Positions 34,016-44,475 of a stretch of DNA of 64,000 nt are shown here, in pieces; the first letter of the stretch is position 1; each line of letters opens with the position of its first letter. The position numbers and the translations under genes are program-made. Source of the stretch: Pohlia nutans. Lineage: Eukaryota > Streptophyta > Bryopsida > Bryales > Mniaceae. The stretch spans positions 2,805,501 through 2,869,500 of the forward strand of contig CM040102.1 in assembly GCA_022496805.1 (NCBI GenBank), written 5' to 3'. The notes under the pieces are model-generated. The model was not told the origin of the DNA. It was given only the letters and a program-made list of their open reading frames with translations, and did no database searches.

Positions 34016-35851
34016 ATGGACGAATTATTAGATTTTTCCGGGATCTCGTGGAAGTTGTACTCGAAAATCTGTCAGGCACTGGCAAAACTCTCATTTCCCC
34101 CGGAATGTTCACGAGTGCTTTTATCTCCTTGTCGGGCTTTTTGGAATATGCAGGAACTCGACGAAATGCTGATTAAACTTGGACGATTATCGTCTGATTG
34201 GGAAGAGCCCGCGATAGTGTCAAAGACTGAGCGGCTTTTGAAGGCAGTGATAGAGGAGATAGAGTCAAAAATAAAAACGGAAGAGAAACTCTTGTCCAAT
34301 TCTTCTATAAGTCTGCATGCTTTTCACATCCCATTCCTCCCGGAATCAAGAACTCTGAAACGGTTTCCAATCCTCTGGCATAGTATAGCTCGTAGATTTG
34401 GGATGACCGACCTCATAGCTTTCGACAGATCGATGAAGCGGAACGAAGAGGCTGACGCGTTCAGTGTATCTCAGAAGCATTGGCTCATGCCAATGCTTCG
34501 TGACGTGTTGGATTGCAATATAACTGTCTCATACCAGAAAGACAAAAGATGGCACCTAGAGCGATACATCGAAAGCATCAGCGAAGGTGTGTCAGCTTCT
34601 AAAATTGAAGACACCTTCACCGTCGTCGTTGCGGCAGTGCTCCACCTGTTGTCTTTTGTATTCCAGTACCTCATCGGGTACGTGGACAGGGGTGGCTCCA
34701 AAACCTACTCCTCTGGATCCTTCGACTTTAGAGCCACCTTTGTCTCCCTTGTGCTCTTCCAAGGCGCCTACGTCTGGATCAAATTCAGACAAGCAGCTCG
34801 CCCTGCCTGCCGCAAGCGCAAAGCTTTCGACACGCTAGCTGAGGGAAGTATTTATCCTAGAGCCTACAAGGATGCAATATCTCACACCATCAGACACTAC
34901 AGGTATGAGCCTAGATTCACTCCACCGAGAGAGGAAGCCCACGAGGACACCAGTCGTCTTCCTCTCGGCGGGTACGCCACTCATGATGAGGCTAACTTTG
35001 TGCTTCAAGCAGCTCGGTTCTACTACATGCCTTATGGCAAGGATGGAGGTTGTGTGGAGCTTGAGAATGGTCTGTTCAAGTTTATCATTCCACCTATGAG
35101 TGAGCAAGGGTTGGTAGGCGAGGGTAAGAGAACATGGGTCGCAAACAAAGCGAAGGAATTGGGGCCACAAATGTATGCAGTCTTCCAAAAGGAGATGGAG
35201 AAGGCGAAGCAATTGGGCATGGCTTCTGATGCAGGATCAAGTGATCCTTCTGTGTCTGCAGTACCCGTCACATGTTCATCTCCTACCACAATTGCAAGGG
35301 AGCCTGTAATTGAGACCGAAGCTCCATCGTGTCCGAGTTCATCGTCATTGCCTCTATGCGATGGCACAGTTGGTGTTACTTTCGACACTCTTTCAGATTT
35401 TGACTATGTGATTGATGAGCTTTTCGGTTCGGGATTGCCAGATCTTCCACCTCTACAATCAAGTCTTGTCCCATACGAAATGCACTCCCAAGGATTTGCT
35501 CAAATCCTTGGAGATTCGAGTACCCCACAAGGTGAAGGTGTCACACGGGGTATTGAGCATGGTGAAGAGACTCAATTGAGCCCTAGCCTCAATTTTCAGC
35601 AAGGGAGCGATGCAGTCACAGAGAACATCGATGCCCCTATATTCAGTCTCTTTCATCAGAAAAGTGATTCAGTCCTTTTAAAGATGGTGGAATCTCAGAA
35701 GGAAGAAATCATGAATCTTCATTCACAGTTTGTTGTCTTTGATCATCGACTGAAGCTATTGGAGATAGAAAAGTTGGAGCTCCAACAAGAGGTTCAGCGT
35801 TTACGATACGAGAAGCAACAAGAGAAGGAACTTTTTGTGTCAGGAGAATGA
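34016..35851 (+). CDS. Two-TM, weakly AP2-like, coiled-coil protein (copy A, truncated)
   Basis: An intronless frame of 611 residues starts at ATG 34,016. I do not recognise a named family. Visible parts: a divergent N-terminus (1-55); two hydrophobic segments fit to cross a membrane (about 201-223 and 240-257) followed by a basic cluster (RQAARPACRKRK); a region at about 296-345 resembling AP2/ERF (YRYEPRFTPP, then LGGYATHDEANFVLQAARFY); a Ser/Thr-rich linker; and a C-terminal coiled coil from about 560. Relative to copy B, a net loss of 20 bases after KELF shifts the frame and ends the protein within three codons, removing about 50 residues of the coiled coil; the lost coding sequence persists downstream out of frame. 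A membrane-held regulator is a guess. Confidence 0.75.
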   Translation: MDELLDFSGISWKLYSKICQALAKLSFPPECSRVLLSPCRAFWNMQELDEMLIKLGRLSSDWEEPAIVSKTERLLKAVIEEIESKIKTEEKLLSNSSISLHAFHIPFLPESRTLKRFPILWHSIARRFGMTDLIAFDRSMKRNEEADAFSVSQKHWLMPMLRDVLDCNITVSYQKDKRWHLERYIESISEGVSASKIEDTFTVVVAAVLHLLSFVFQYLIGYVDRGGSKTYSSGSFDFRATFVSLVLFQGAYVWIKFRQAARPACRKRKAFDTLAEGSIYPRAYKDAISHTIRHYRYEPRFTPPREEAHEDTSRLPLGGYATHDEANFVLQAARFYYMPYGKDGGCVELENGLFKFIIPPMSEQGLVGEGKRTWVANKAKELGPQMYAVFQKEMEKAKQLGMASDAGSSDPSVSAVPVTCSSPTTIAREPVIETEAPSCPSSSSLPLCDGTVGVTFDTLSDFDYVIDELFGSGLPDLPPLQSSLVPYEMHSQGFAQILGDSSTPQGEGVTRGIEHGEETQLSPSLNFQQGSDAVTENIDAPIFSLFHQKSDSVLLKMVESQKEEIMNLHSQFVVFDHRLKLLEIEKLELQQEVQRLRYEKQQEKELFVSGE

Positions 35852-37028
35852 GCGTATGAAAAAGAAGTTGGAACAAGTGGAGAATGAGCGTTTGCAGGAG
35901 AATGAGCATTTGAAAAGCACGTTGGAACACGTGGCAAAAAGTTTAAGTTGCAGAGTCATTGAGAAATCCTAGTGTTTAAACCAACCGTTCAAGCCATTTG
36001 AAAGTTGGTGTTAAATGTGTTGTTTGCGTTGGTATTGATATATGTCGTGATTTCATGATTAGTGATGTCTTATTTGTTTAAGTTCTGGTGTTGCATTTCA
36101 TTGTTTTGCAAAAATTGTATGTGCATGAGTAGTTGAAGCATAGGTGATGACACTAGTGATTGAAACCAACTCATCCAAGTTCTAGTGTATGATTTCACAA
36201 CAGGAGTTAAATTTTGCAAGTTTGGTAGAATGCAGTAGTTGATAATTTGTACAGTTTCTGTATATGGAATCCCCAGTTTTTATCTGTCGATTGTTCAGTT
36301 GCATGTCGATCATAGACTTGAAGTTTTGTACTGCAGATTAATTTTAGTTGCTTATGAATTGAGTCACTTGACCTTGATTAGGTGAACATCTGCATTTGAG
36401 AGTGAATGAACGAGTGGAATCTGGTGTGCATGGACACACCAAGTTGTAGCAGCTACGAACTAAAACGAGCGTAAGAGTTCTTGCAATCAAGGTTTTTTCA
36501 AGCTCTTAGTTTTACTCCTGTCGATAGGGCAGCTTGACACATTCACCAGGTAGTAAATGATACTAGAATGATGGTGAATTCTTGGTGAACACTTGCTAAA
36601 TTGAACAACCACTTGCAAAACTGACTTGCTATAAACTGCAGTTTGGCAGTAATATTTACTTGGCAGTGAATCGGTCAAGGTTCCCTGTGGTCTGTGAATG
36701 GTGGAAACTCCGCGCGCGATCTTAGGATCAGTTTTGTTTGTCAGGTCAAGACACTGTCTGTCCATCATTGAATGATGTGCTGCCAAGATTATAGAAGTGG
36801 CAACAGATTGTCCCTCCTATCAACTTTGAAGCTCCTCAAATTACAGTGGGTGCAAAGTGAAGTCTAATCAGGAACTCAAATATGACCTTGTAGAAAAATG
36901 ACTATGAAAGTCTTTGATCAAATCAGCAATTATAATTTGACTGGACCATTTATGATAGTCACATATTGAAGGTCGTAACAATTCACATGCACAACTGGTT
37001 TGAGTTTCTTCTTTGAGAAACTAAGATA

Positions 37029-37816
37029 ACCCTTAAAAGGTCCAGAGAGCCTTTCCAACTAGTATAATACATCAATATTCCACTATATTTGGCATAATTA
37101 CACACCTCCTATGGGTTTAAGATCAAAAGTAAAGTTAAAATTCACATCAACATGATTTTAACCCTTAAACGTACCACTCCTTTGTAGGAAAGTCAAACTA
37201 CACAATTTACTGAATTTACACAATCAAGATTTATCAAAATATATTTTGTAATATTTTTCATGCATGGAATGGAATGTTTCCTATCAGTCTTGAAATTTTC
37301 AGATTTTTTTGATTTGATACGGCATTTTTAACAAATTTTTATGTCAAATACTTCAAAAAATAAATTTTATTACAAAAAAGCGTTAAACAATTAATATTTT
37401 TTTGGGAGCACGTACAAATTACAATGGAGAATCACATGATATGTTTTCCATAGAAACTTTTTATTTCAATTTTGAAGTTCGAAAGTTGAAAATCCTATCA
37501 TTCCTATGTAGTGTAATTCAAACCTTGACCTACAAAGCTTGCACAAGCAATAAAATACTCAATAATTGGAATTTTTAAGATTTGAAAAGTGGAGTACAAA
37601 CTAGACTTAATAAACTTCATTTTCTTAGTTGAGTGTATTAGCAACAAAAGTCATCTTCAAGATCAAAATTGGGTTTGACCAACAAACATCTAGTAACTGG
37701 ATGCGTGGACGTTTAGGGGTTAATGAGCTATTGGGGTTTCAATTTGGAACTTTCTATTGACAACAAATGTCAAATATACATCAATGTGTACACTATCCCC
37801 ATAAGCCCTTTAAGGG
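37029..37816. mobile_element. TTAA-flanked MITE carrying a nested TTAA element
   Basis: The outer ends are CCCTTAAAAGGTCC and CCCTTTAAGGG, with ATAA and TTAA flanks. Without the insert at 37,162-37,719 it is about 226 bp and matches the element at 62,599-62,820. Confidence 0.75.
37162..37719. mobile_element. TTAA-flanked MITE, 558 bp, nested
   Basis: The ends CCCTTAAACGTACC and GGACGTTTAGGGG lie between TTAA copies inside another TTAA element. Confidence 0.8.
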
Positions 37817-37820
37817 TTAA

Positions 37821-38298
37821 GGTTTGCTTTACGTGAGGGGTCGAAGCCCATTCACAGGTAGTATTTGCTCATGCCAAAAAAGCGAGAAAGTAGTCTAACA
37901 TGGCCTCAAGGAAGCGAACTGGGTTTCTATTTTGGTCAGACCCAATTCACTTCCCTAGGGTTGTGTCAAATTTTGTTGTCTCTGCCCCACTAGAAGAGAG
38001 ACTACGGAAACATTTCGTTTTTTGAGGACTTATTAGGAGTTTCCTGCCCGAATATCTAAAATAAGCTTTAAAAGTAAATGTGGGGTAAATACTAAGACAG
38101 AGACTCTGCGACTAGCCACTTGTTTTTAGTGTATTAAAGTATAATTTCAACCCATTAGAATATGAATTTTAGGGAATGGCCTTGACTTCATCATGTAAAG
38201 GCCTTGGGGGTTGATTTCGTGGATTAAACCAATGACATATAAGGATTTATGCATGTTAAAGCTCCATATTGGCCTTGACTCCTCATGTAAAGCAGACC
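37821..38298. mobile_element. Harbinger-like MITE, copy A
   Basis: GGTTTGCTTTACGTGAGGGG at the left and CCTCATGTAAAGCAGACC at the right are inverted ends; TAA lies on both sides (37,818-37,820 and 38,299-38,301). Sister copies are at 46,298 and 51,528. Confidence 0.8.
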
Positions 38299-38410
38299 TA
38301 AGATTTCTTAAGCCTTCTGTTGAAAGTCGGTCATTGTTTCTTGTCCAAGCTAGCACTTCAGCTTGTTGCACATAAGGTTTTTTAGTTCTCGCAAAGGTTC
38401 ACCCTTTAGT

Positions 38411-38580
38411 TGGTGGTTTATCATTATTAGGTGTGTAAGAGGTGTGTAAGAGCTTGGTGGTCTTCAAAAGTTTTCAAAAGCTTTTTAGTTCCTTTCTTGG
38501 TGCTAAAAAACTTTTGAAAACTTTTGAAGACCACCAAGCTCTTCCACACCTTTTACACACCTAATAATGATAGACCACCA
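38411..38580. ncRNA. Near-perfect 170-bp hairpin, candidate small-RNA precursor or foldback element
   Basis: Arms 38,411-38,487 and 38,504-38,580 pair with very few mismatches around a loop of about 16 bases (GTTCCTTTCTTGGTG region). Paired motifs include TATCATTATTAGGTGTGTAA and GAGCTTGGTGGTCTTCAAAAG. No transcript evidence is available. Confidence 0.45.
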
Positions 38581-38700
38581 AAATCTTCAACACCTTTTAA
38601 CTATTTAGAGTGAACAAATTAGGGTATAGTAAACTAAAATTCTCTGTAGATTCATCAAACTCAAAGTGACTTTACAGATAACTCAACTACCCTTGCTTTT
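38560..38700 (+). repeat. Dispersed repeat, copy 1 of 3
   Basis: 'agaccaccaa', 'ttaactatttagagtg.acaaat' and 'aaactcaaagtga' are shared with 48,110-48,440 and 62,475-63,030. Confidence 0.5.
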
Positions 38701-38813
38701 TCAGTTGTCTTAGGTTGGGAGCCAGCTAGGGCGTGGTTTGATCGAGTCCAGCACATACATTGAGGTTTTGCTTTTTATTAAGGGTGGCTTTCCGTTTCCT
38801 CGTGATAGTTTAA

Positions 38814-39398
38814 CCACTAAACGTCCAACCGTTCAAAATGTGGACAATGGACAAAACCAAACATAGATTTCTAATCCCTTTTTGACTTTTTGCAGTGTGG
38901 ATATTTTACTATATATTTTGTCGGAAGTTAACTTCATGCATGTATGATCTTCTAAAAAAGGGGACGATTTGTGAAATTTCTATGCCTCATTTCATGTTGT
39001 AGTGATTCACCCAAAATTTCGAAGATTTCAGTATAAAAGTTCTCTTAAAAGGTCAACTCATAAAATATAGCAGCCAAAAAATCTCCAAAAAATCACTACA
39101 CTTTGACTAATACATTTGAACCAATCAGAACAAATTTCATGTACAAATTATTAATAGCTTATTTGTAATCAAATTACAAAAAAAAATTGAATTTCAAGTT
39201 TTAAATTTTATTAAAAAAAAACTTTTGGTGATAGCAATCGCAAATCTAACCATGTGAATAGAATCTAAAATTGGTAATGTACAACTTTTATTCATACATC
39301 AATATCCCTTTGCGTTTAGAATATCCCTTTGCGTTGTTTTTATACGATGTATCTTTACAAAATTGCCGAATTTGGATAGGAGTGAGGATGTTGAGGGG
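38814..39398. mobile_element. TTAA-flanked MITE, long family, reversed
   Basis: TTAA then CCACTAAACGTCC; right end GTTGAGGGG before a TTAA (39,399-39,402) shared with the next element. Confidence 0.8.
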
Positions 39399-39402
39399 TT
39401 AA

Positions 39403-39627
39403 CCCCTAAACGTCTGAACGTGCCGTGGCGACCAACAGAATACGGTGTAATTTGGTTGTATTTGGAATGGATCCACACCTTTAATGGGTTTGAGTACAGA
39501 AGAGAAGTTGAAATTTAGATCAATGCGGTTCTAATGAGCTATTAAGATCCCAATTTAGAGTTTCTTGTGGGTAGCAAATCTCAATTATACGACAACGTAT
39601 ATACTATCCCCATGGGACGTTTAAGGG
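39403..39627. mobile_element. TTAA-flanked MITE, 225 bp
   Basis: The ends CCCCTAAACGTCTG and GGGACGTTTAAGGG lie between TTAA copies; same family as 59,339-59,564. Confidence 0.85.
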
Positions 39628-39758
39628 TTAAACTGACCATGATTGTTATGTACATTTTCTCTGGCTTAAATGTGGCTATTGGATTTATTTCACATTCTGG
39701 TAAGGTGAGGGATTTTTGTGCAGGACTCTAATGGAGTTCTTAGGTGTACTACCATGTA

Positions 39759-39890
39759 TAGGGGAGAGTAGTACTGTCTCAATCTCCCTTTGTCCCGTGG
39801 GCATCGGGTCATTGACATTACGAACGGACACTTTATTCACGCCGGCCCTTTCTATAGGGTTGGTGTTTCTATCTATCTATCTACTACCGT
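39759..39890 (+). repeat. Dispersed repeat, copy 2 of 3
   Basis: It is the reverse complement relative of 57,325-57,480 ('gtcccgtgggcatcgggtca' against its inverse), and more distantly of 4,250-4,405. Confidence 0.55.
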
Positions 39891-40007
39891 GCTGTCATCC
39901 ACTTCACATTAGTCCTAAACCGTCCCAGCATCCATGTTGTCATCAATGCTTGGATGGAAGTCATCTAAATTTTTGGAGATTCTTCATCAAGTTGTTGTCT
40001 TGTTTAA

Positions 40008-40548
40008 CCCCTAAGTGACGGATCAACCATTTTATGGTCTTTGCCCTTTTTTTATGGGCTGCCCGAAATAGAAAATACATTTTTATAGAAAATAAAAAAT
40101 ATTTTTAAATAGGTAATCAAGTCTACTTTCCAACCCAATTTGAATCATGTCATTCCGAGTTAAACTCCACCCGGGAGAAATTTTCAAAGAAAAACACTTC
40201 TACATTGTCTAGTGTTAGAAAACTTACTATTTGGGGAAAGTAATGATGTTCTCTCCGTTGAAAAAATTTCAATTTTAGATTTTAGAATAGAATGTCTAGC
40301 TTTAACAAATCATACAAAATTTCAAATTCTAAAAATAAAATTTGTGATTCTTATAAATATTTGAAGTTAAATGCTTCTAAATTCATTATGAGATGATAAA
40401 AAGCTATTTTTTGATATTTGACCATATGGAAAATTACTAAACATCAAGCTCCTCATTTTCTCTTTTGGACCAAACTTCATCAAAGTTGAAGAAGTATTTT
40501 TTTATAACACATTTATGTTTTGCCCTTACCCCCTCCGTCATTTAGGGG
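40008..40548. mobile_element. TTAA-flanked MITE, 541 bp
   Basis: The ends CCCCTAAGTGACGGA and TCCGTCATTTAGGGG lie between TTAA copies; the right TTAA (40,549-40,552) is shared with the next element. Confidence 0.85.
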
Positions 40549-40552
40549 TTAA

Positions 40553-41459
40553 CCCCTAAAGGACCATGCTCATTCCTAAAATTTTATCACTTTCTTGTGA
40601 TGCTTTCAAAAAGGCAATTGTATCTCTTGATTGGTATTCATGTAGAGAACTTCACCGTTGAAATTCAAAGAGGACTTAGTCATGAGATTGTACATCAATT
40701 TTTAGAAAAATCTATCGTATGCATTACATGATTATAAGGGTTTAACATAAGTTGTTTTAAAAAAAATTTGAACAAAACCAACAGTTCATTCATTGCAAGC
40801 TTTCTCATAAATTTAAAAACCATGATGAGTGTTTGAAAGTTTAGGAGCACACAAAGATGTACTATATCTAGGTGCTCACAAAAAATGGTGTTCTAAAACT
40901 AAATACAACAACAATGATTGATTCGCAAAGATTTATGTTTGAATGAAGTGACTTGTTGGTGACTCGTTGAGCCGGTGTTTGTGATTGTTATTAACTTTTA
41001 CATTGCAAAAATGTTTTAGAGAATTCAAATATATATTTGGAATATTCCAAAACAATATAGAATATGTAGAAAAGATTCCAATCGTTCTGAAAAGATTTTA
41101 TTTTAAATATATTTAAACATTTTCCGTAATTATTATATAGTGCTAATGATGCAGTAATGGAAAATATTTTACATATTGTACACTTTTTTTTTTCACAAAT
41201 GTGACATCCAAGTGTGAAAACGCCCTCCAAGTCATCAACCGCCCTAACTACTTTGTCCCAAGTTTACCTACGTTGACGTTTTAGTTTTTTCCCAATGAAT
41301 CAATCAACGTAATTGCAAATCTTAAAGGATTTTTGTGTTCTTGTAACAAACATTTTCAATTCTCTAGTTAACATTGAGTCAAAATTATGAAATCCAAACA
41401 AGTTATTAAAGTCATGAAATTATTCGTGGACACAATGTGTCCACCTGGTCCTTTAGGGG
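40553..41459. mobile_element. TTAA-flanked MITE, 907 bp
   Basis: The ends CCCCTAAAGGACCATG and CACCTGGTCCTTTAGGGG lie between TTAA copies. It is the longest member in the window and has no long ORF. Confidence 0.8.
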
Positions 41460-41463
41460 TTAA

Positions 41464-41861
41464 TGGTTGGATTTAGTCATACTTGATTACATATTTTTCT
41501 AAAATTACAAATGTAGAAGTATGTCAAATCGTTGACCAAGCCAAAATTAGAAACACAAAAATTTCAAAGAATCACCACGTTTAAGAAAATCTCATTTCAA
41601 ACTCATTCCAACAAATTTTACTCATAAAATGTTACAATTTTGTTTGTAATCAAATTTAGAAGGAAATTTTAATTTTAACTTTCAAATTTTATGATTAAAT
41701 ATTGGTGATAGTATTAGTAAATCAAACCGTACGGATGGAATCTAAAATTCAAATTTAGAACTTTCAGTTGTATATCAATTCCAAAACACTCTTCAAAATA
41801 GTAGTTTATAATGGTTTTTTTCAAATTGTCAATTACAGGGACACCCTCATACGTTCAGAGG
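41464..41861. mobile_element. Degenerate long-family TTAA element
   Basis: The inside ('aaccgtacggatggaatctaaaatt', 'aatcaccac') matches the reversed long family. The left end is missing and the right end is CGTTCAGAGG before TTAA. Confidence 0.5.
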
Positions 41862-41919
41862 TTAAGTTCTAAATAAAATTTAAAAATATATAGCAATATA
41901 GCATTGACCCCAAGCCCCT

Positions 41920-42056
41920 GCCAGAACCCAAGAATCCCTGAACCCCAGGACCCCAGAACCCCAGGACCCCAGAACCCCAGGACCCCAGAACTCCAGAACC
42001 CCAGGACCCCAGAACTCCAGAACCCCAGGACTCAAGACTCCATAACCCCAGAACCC
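41920..42056 (-). repeat. Expanded G-rich minisatellite upstream of gene B
   Basis: On the minus strand, more than ten units of about 10 bp alternate GGGGTTCT and GGGGTCCT or GGAGTTCT. It is about twice as long as in block A. Confidence 0.85.
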
Positions 42057-42486
42057 TGTGTTGACTTGCTCCTTCCGTGTCCCCGCACCTGTTATGCCAA
42101 GTGCACAGATGCTCAACCTTATAGCCATGGAGGGAATGCATTCCAAGCGGCCATTTCACATTGCGGCAGTGGAGAGTCAGGGTCCTCGTGTAGTTCATTG
42201 TGATCGCATGTCTGTCTCATTTTGTTGCTTACCGTGTGTCTGGATTCGTGGCTTGTTGCACATGAGGCTAGGGTTCGAGGCAAATCAATGCGATCTCGTC
42301 ACAACTAGTAATACCGTCATCGTTGTCTGTAAATTTTTCTTTTAGACCCTGCCTAAATTACAAGTGCGCTTGTGGTCACGGTGTTAGTTGTAGGAGGCCA
42401 GCCCTCGCTTTGCCATTTCTGGAGGAAGAAATTATTGAGATATAAGTTAAAGGAGGACGAATCGTAGTTGGACCATTTTGACAACC

Positions 42487-44475
42487 ATGGACGAATTATT
42501 TGATTTTTCCGGGTTCTCATGTCAGTTCAAGTTGCAAATTATGCGGGCACTAGAGAAGATGTCATCGTTCCCGGAATCTTCACAATTGCTTTTATCTTGT
42601 CTTCGGGCTCGTCGGGTGGAGCTAGAACTCGACGATAAACTTGGACGGTTTTCGTCTGATTGGGAAGAGCCCGCGATAGTATCAACGAGGGAGCAGACTG
42701 AGCGGCTTTTGACGGCAGTGATAGAGGAGATAGAGTCAAAAATAAAAACGCAAGAGAAACTCTTGTCCAATTCTTCTATAAGTCTGCATGCTTTTCACAT
42801 CCCATTCCTCCCGGAATCAAGAACTCTGAAACGGTTTCCAATCCTCTGGCATAGTATAGCTCGTAGATTTGGGATGGCCGACCTCATAGCTTTCGACAGA
42901 TCGATGAAGCGGAACGAAGAGGCTGACGCGTTCAGTGTATCTCAGAAGCATTGGCTCATGCCAATGCTTCGTGACGTGTTGGATTGCAATATAACTGTCT
43001 CATACCAGAAAGACAAAAGATGGCACCTAGAGCGATACATCGAAAGCATCAGCGAAGGTGTGTCAGCTTCTAAAATTGAAGACACCTTCACCGTCGTCGT
43101 TGCGGCAGTGCTCCACCTGTTGTCTTTTGTATTCCAGTACCTCATCGGGTATGTGGACAGGGGTGGCTCCAAAACCTACTCCTCTGGATCCTTCGACTTC
43201 AGAGCCACCTTTGTCTCTCTTGTGCTCTTCCAAGGCGCCTACGTCTGGATCAAATTCAGACAAGCAGCTCGCTCTGCCTGCCGCAAGCGCAAAGCTTTCG
43301 ATACGCTATCTGAGGGAAGTATTTATCGTAGAGCCTACAAGGATCATACAATATCTGACACCATCAGACACTACAGGTATGAGCCTAGATTCACTCCACC
43401 GAGAGTGGAAGCCGACGAAGCCGACGAGGAAACTAGTCGTCTCCCTCTCGGCGGGTACGCCACTCATGGTGAGGCCAACTTTGTGCTTCAAGTAGCTCGG
43501 TTGTACTACATGCCTTATGGCAAGGATGGAGGTTGTGTGGAGCTTGAGAATGGTCTGTTCAAGTTTATCATTCCACCTATGAGTGAGCAAGGGTTGGTAG
43601 GCGAGGGTAAGAGGACATGGGTCGCAAACAAAGCGAAGGAATTGGGGACACAAATGTATGCAGACTTCCAAAAGGAGATGGAGAAGGCGAAGCAATTGGG
43701 CATGGCTTCTGATGCAGGATCAAGTGATCCTTCTGTGTCTGCAGTACCCGTCACATGTTCATCTCCTACCACAATTGCAAGGGAGCCTGTAATTGTGACC
43801 GAAGCTCCATCGTGCCCGAATTCATCGTCATTACCTCCATGCGATGGCACAGTTGTTGGTTCTTTCGACACTCGTTCAGATTCTGACTATGTGATTGATG
43901 AGCTTTCCGGTCCGGGATTGCCAGATCTTCCACCTCTACAATCAAGCCTTGTTCCATATGAAATGCACTCCCAAGGATTTGCTCAAATCCTTGGAGATTC
44001 GAGTACCCCACAAGGTGAAGGTGTCACACGGGGTATTGAGCATGGTGAAGAGACTCAATTGAGCCCTAGCCTCAATTTTCAGCAAGGGAGCGATGCAGTC
44101 ACAGAGAACATCGATGCCCCTATATTCAGTCTCTTTCATCAGAAAAGCGACTCAGTCCTTCTAAAGATGGTGGATTCTCAGAAGGAACAAATCATGAATC
44201 TTCATTCACGGATTGTTGTCTTTGATCATCTACTGAAGCTATTGGAGATAGAAAAGTTGGAGCTCCAACAAGAGGTTCGACGTTTACGATACGAGAAGCA
44301 ACAAGAGAAGGAACTATTTGAGCAGGAGAAGGAGTGTTTGCATCAGGAGAATGAGCGTATGAAAAAGAAGTTGGAACAAGTGGAGAATGAGCGTTTGCAG
44401 GAGAATGAGCAGTTGAAAAGCACGTTGGAACAAGTGGCAAAAAGGTTCAGTTACAGAGGCATTGAGAAATCCTAG
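42487..44475 (+). CDS. Two-TM, weakly AP2-like, coiled-coil protein (copy B, full length)
   Basis: An intronless frame of 662 residues starts at ATG 42,487, in the strong context ACCATGG. From about residue 57 (SSDWEEPAIV) it is nearly identical to copy A through the paired membrane segments and the AP2-like region, while the first 55 residues differ widely. It keeps the complete C-terminal coiled coil (LEQVENERLQENEQLKSTLE and neighbours), which copy A loses. The linker is Ser/Pro/Thr-rich and acidic. Lack of introns fits a retrocopy or a young lineage-specific gene. AP2-like character is judged by eye from a LGGYATHGEANFVLQVARLY pattern and is unproven. It looks like the working member of the pair. 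Confidence 0.8.
   Translation: MDELFDFSGFSCQFKLQIMRALEKMSSFPESSQLLLSCLRARRVELELDDKLGRFSSDWEEPAIVSTREQTERLLTAVIEEIESKIKTQEKLLSNSSISLHAFHIPFLPESRTLKRFPILWHSIARRFGMADLIAFDRSMKRNEEADAFSVSQKHWLMPMLRDVLDCNITVSYQKDKRWHLERYIESISEGVSASKIEDTFTVVVAAVLHLLSFVFQYLIGYVDRGGSKTYSSGSFDFRATFVSLVLFQGAYVWIKFRQAARSACRKRKAFDTLSEGSIYRRAYKDHTISDTIRHYRYEPRFTPPRVEADEADEETSRLPLGGYATHGEANFVLQVARLYYMPYGKDGGCVELENGLFKFIIPPMSEQGLVGEGKRTWVANKAKELGTQMYADFQKEMEKAKQLGMASDAGSSDPSVSAVPVTCSSPTTIAREPVIVTEAPSCPNSSSLPPCDGTVVGSFDTRSDSDYVIDELSGPGLPDLPPLQSSLVPYEMHSQGFAQILGDSSTPQGEGVTRGIEHGEETQLSPSLNFQQGSDAVTENIDAPIFSLFHQKSDSVLLKMVDSQKEQIMNLHSRIVVFDHLLKLLEIEKLELQQEVRRLRYEKQQEKELFEQEKECLHQENERMKKKLEQVENERLQENEQLKSTLEQVAKRFSYRGIEKS

Larger units (their letters stand above)
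32415..37028 (+). repeat. Segmental block A
   Basis: This block is related to block B (41,866-45,565) and to block C (48,890-51,527). It includes a leader region, an intronless gene and about 1.1 kb of 3' flank ending 'gagaaactaagataa'. The upstream part (32,460-32,690) is shared with block C only. Confidence 0.8.

Noticed and set aside
42478..42486. Non-ATG start three codons upstream in gene B
   Set aside because: The ATG at 42,487 lies in a strong initiation context and aligns with the start of copy A.
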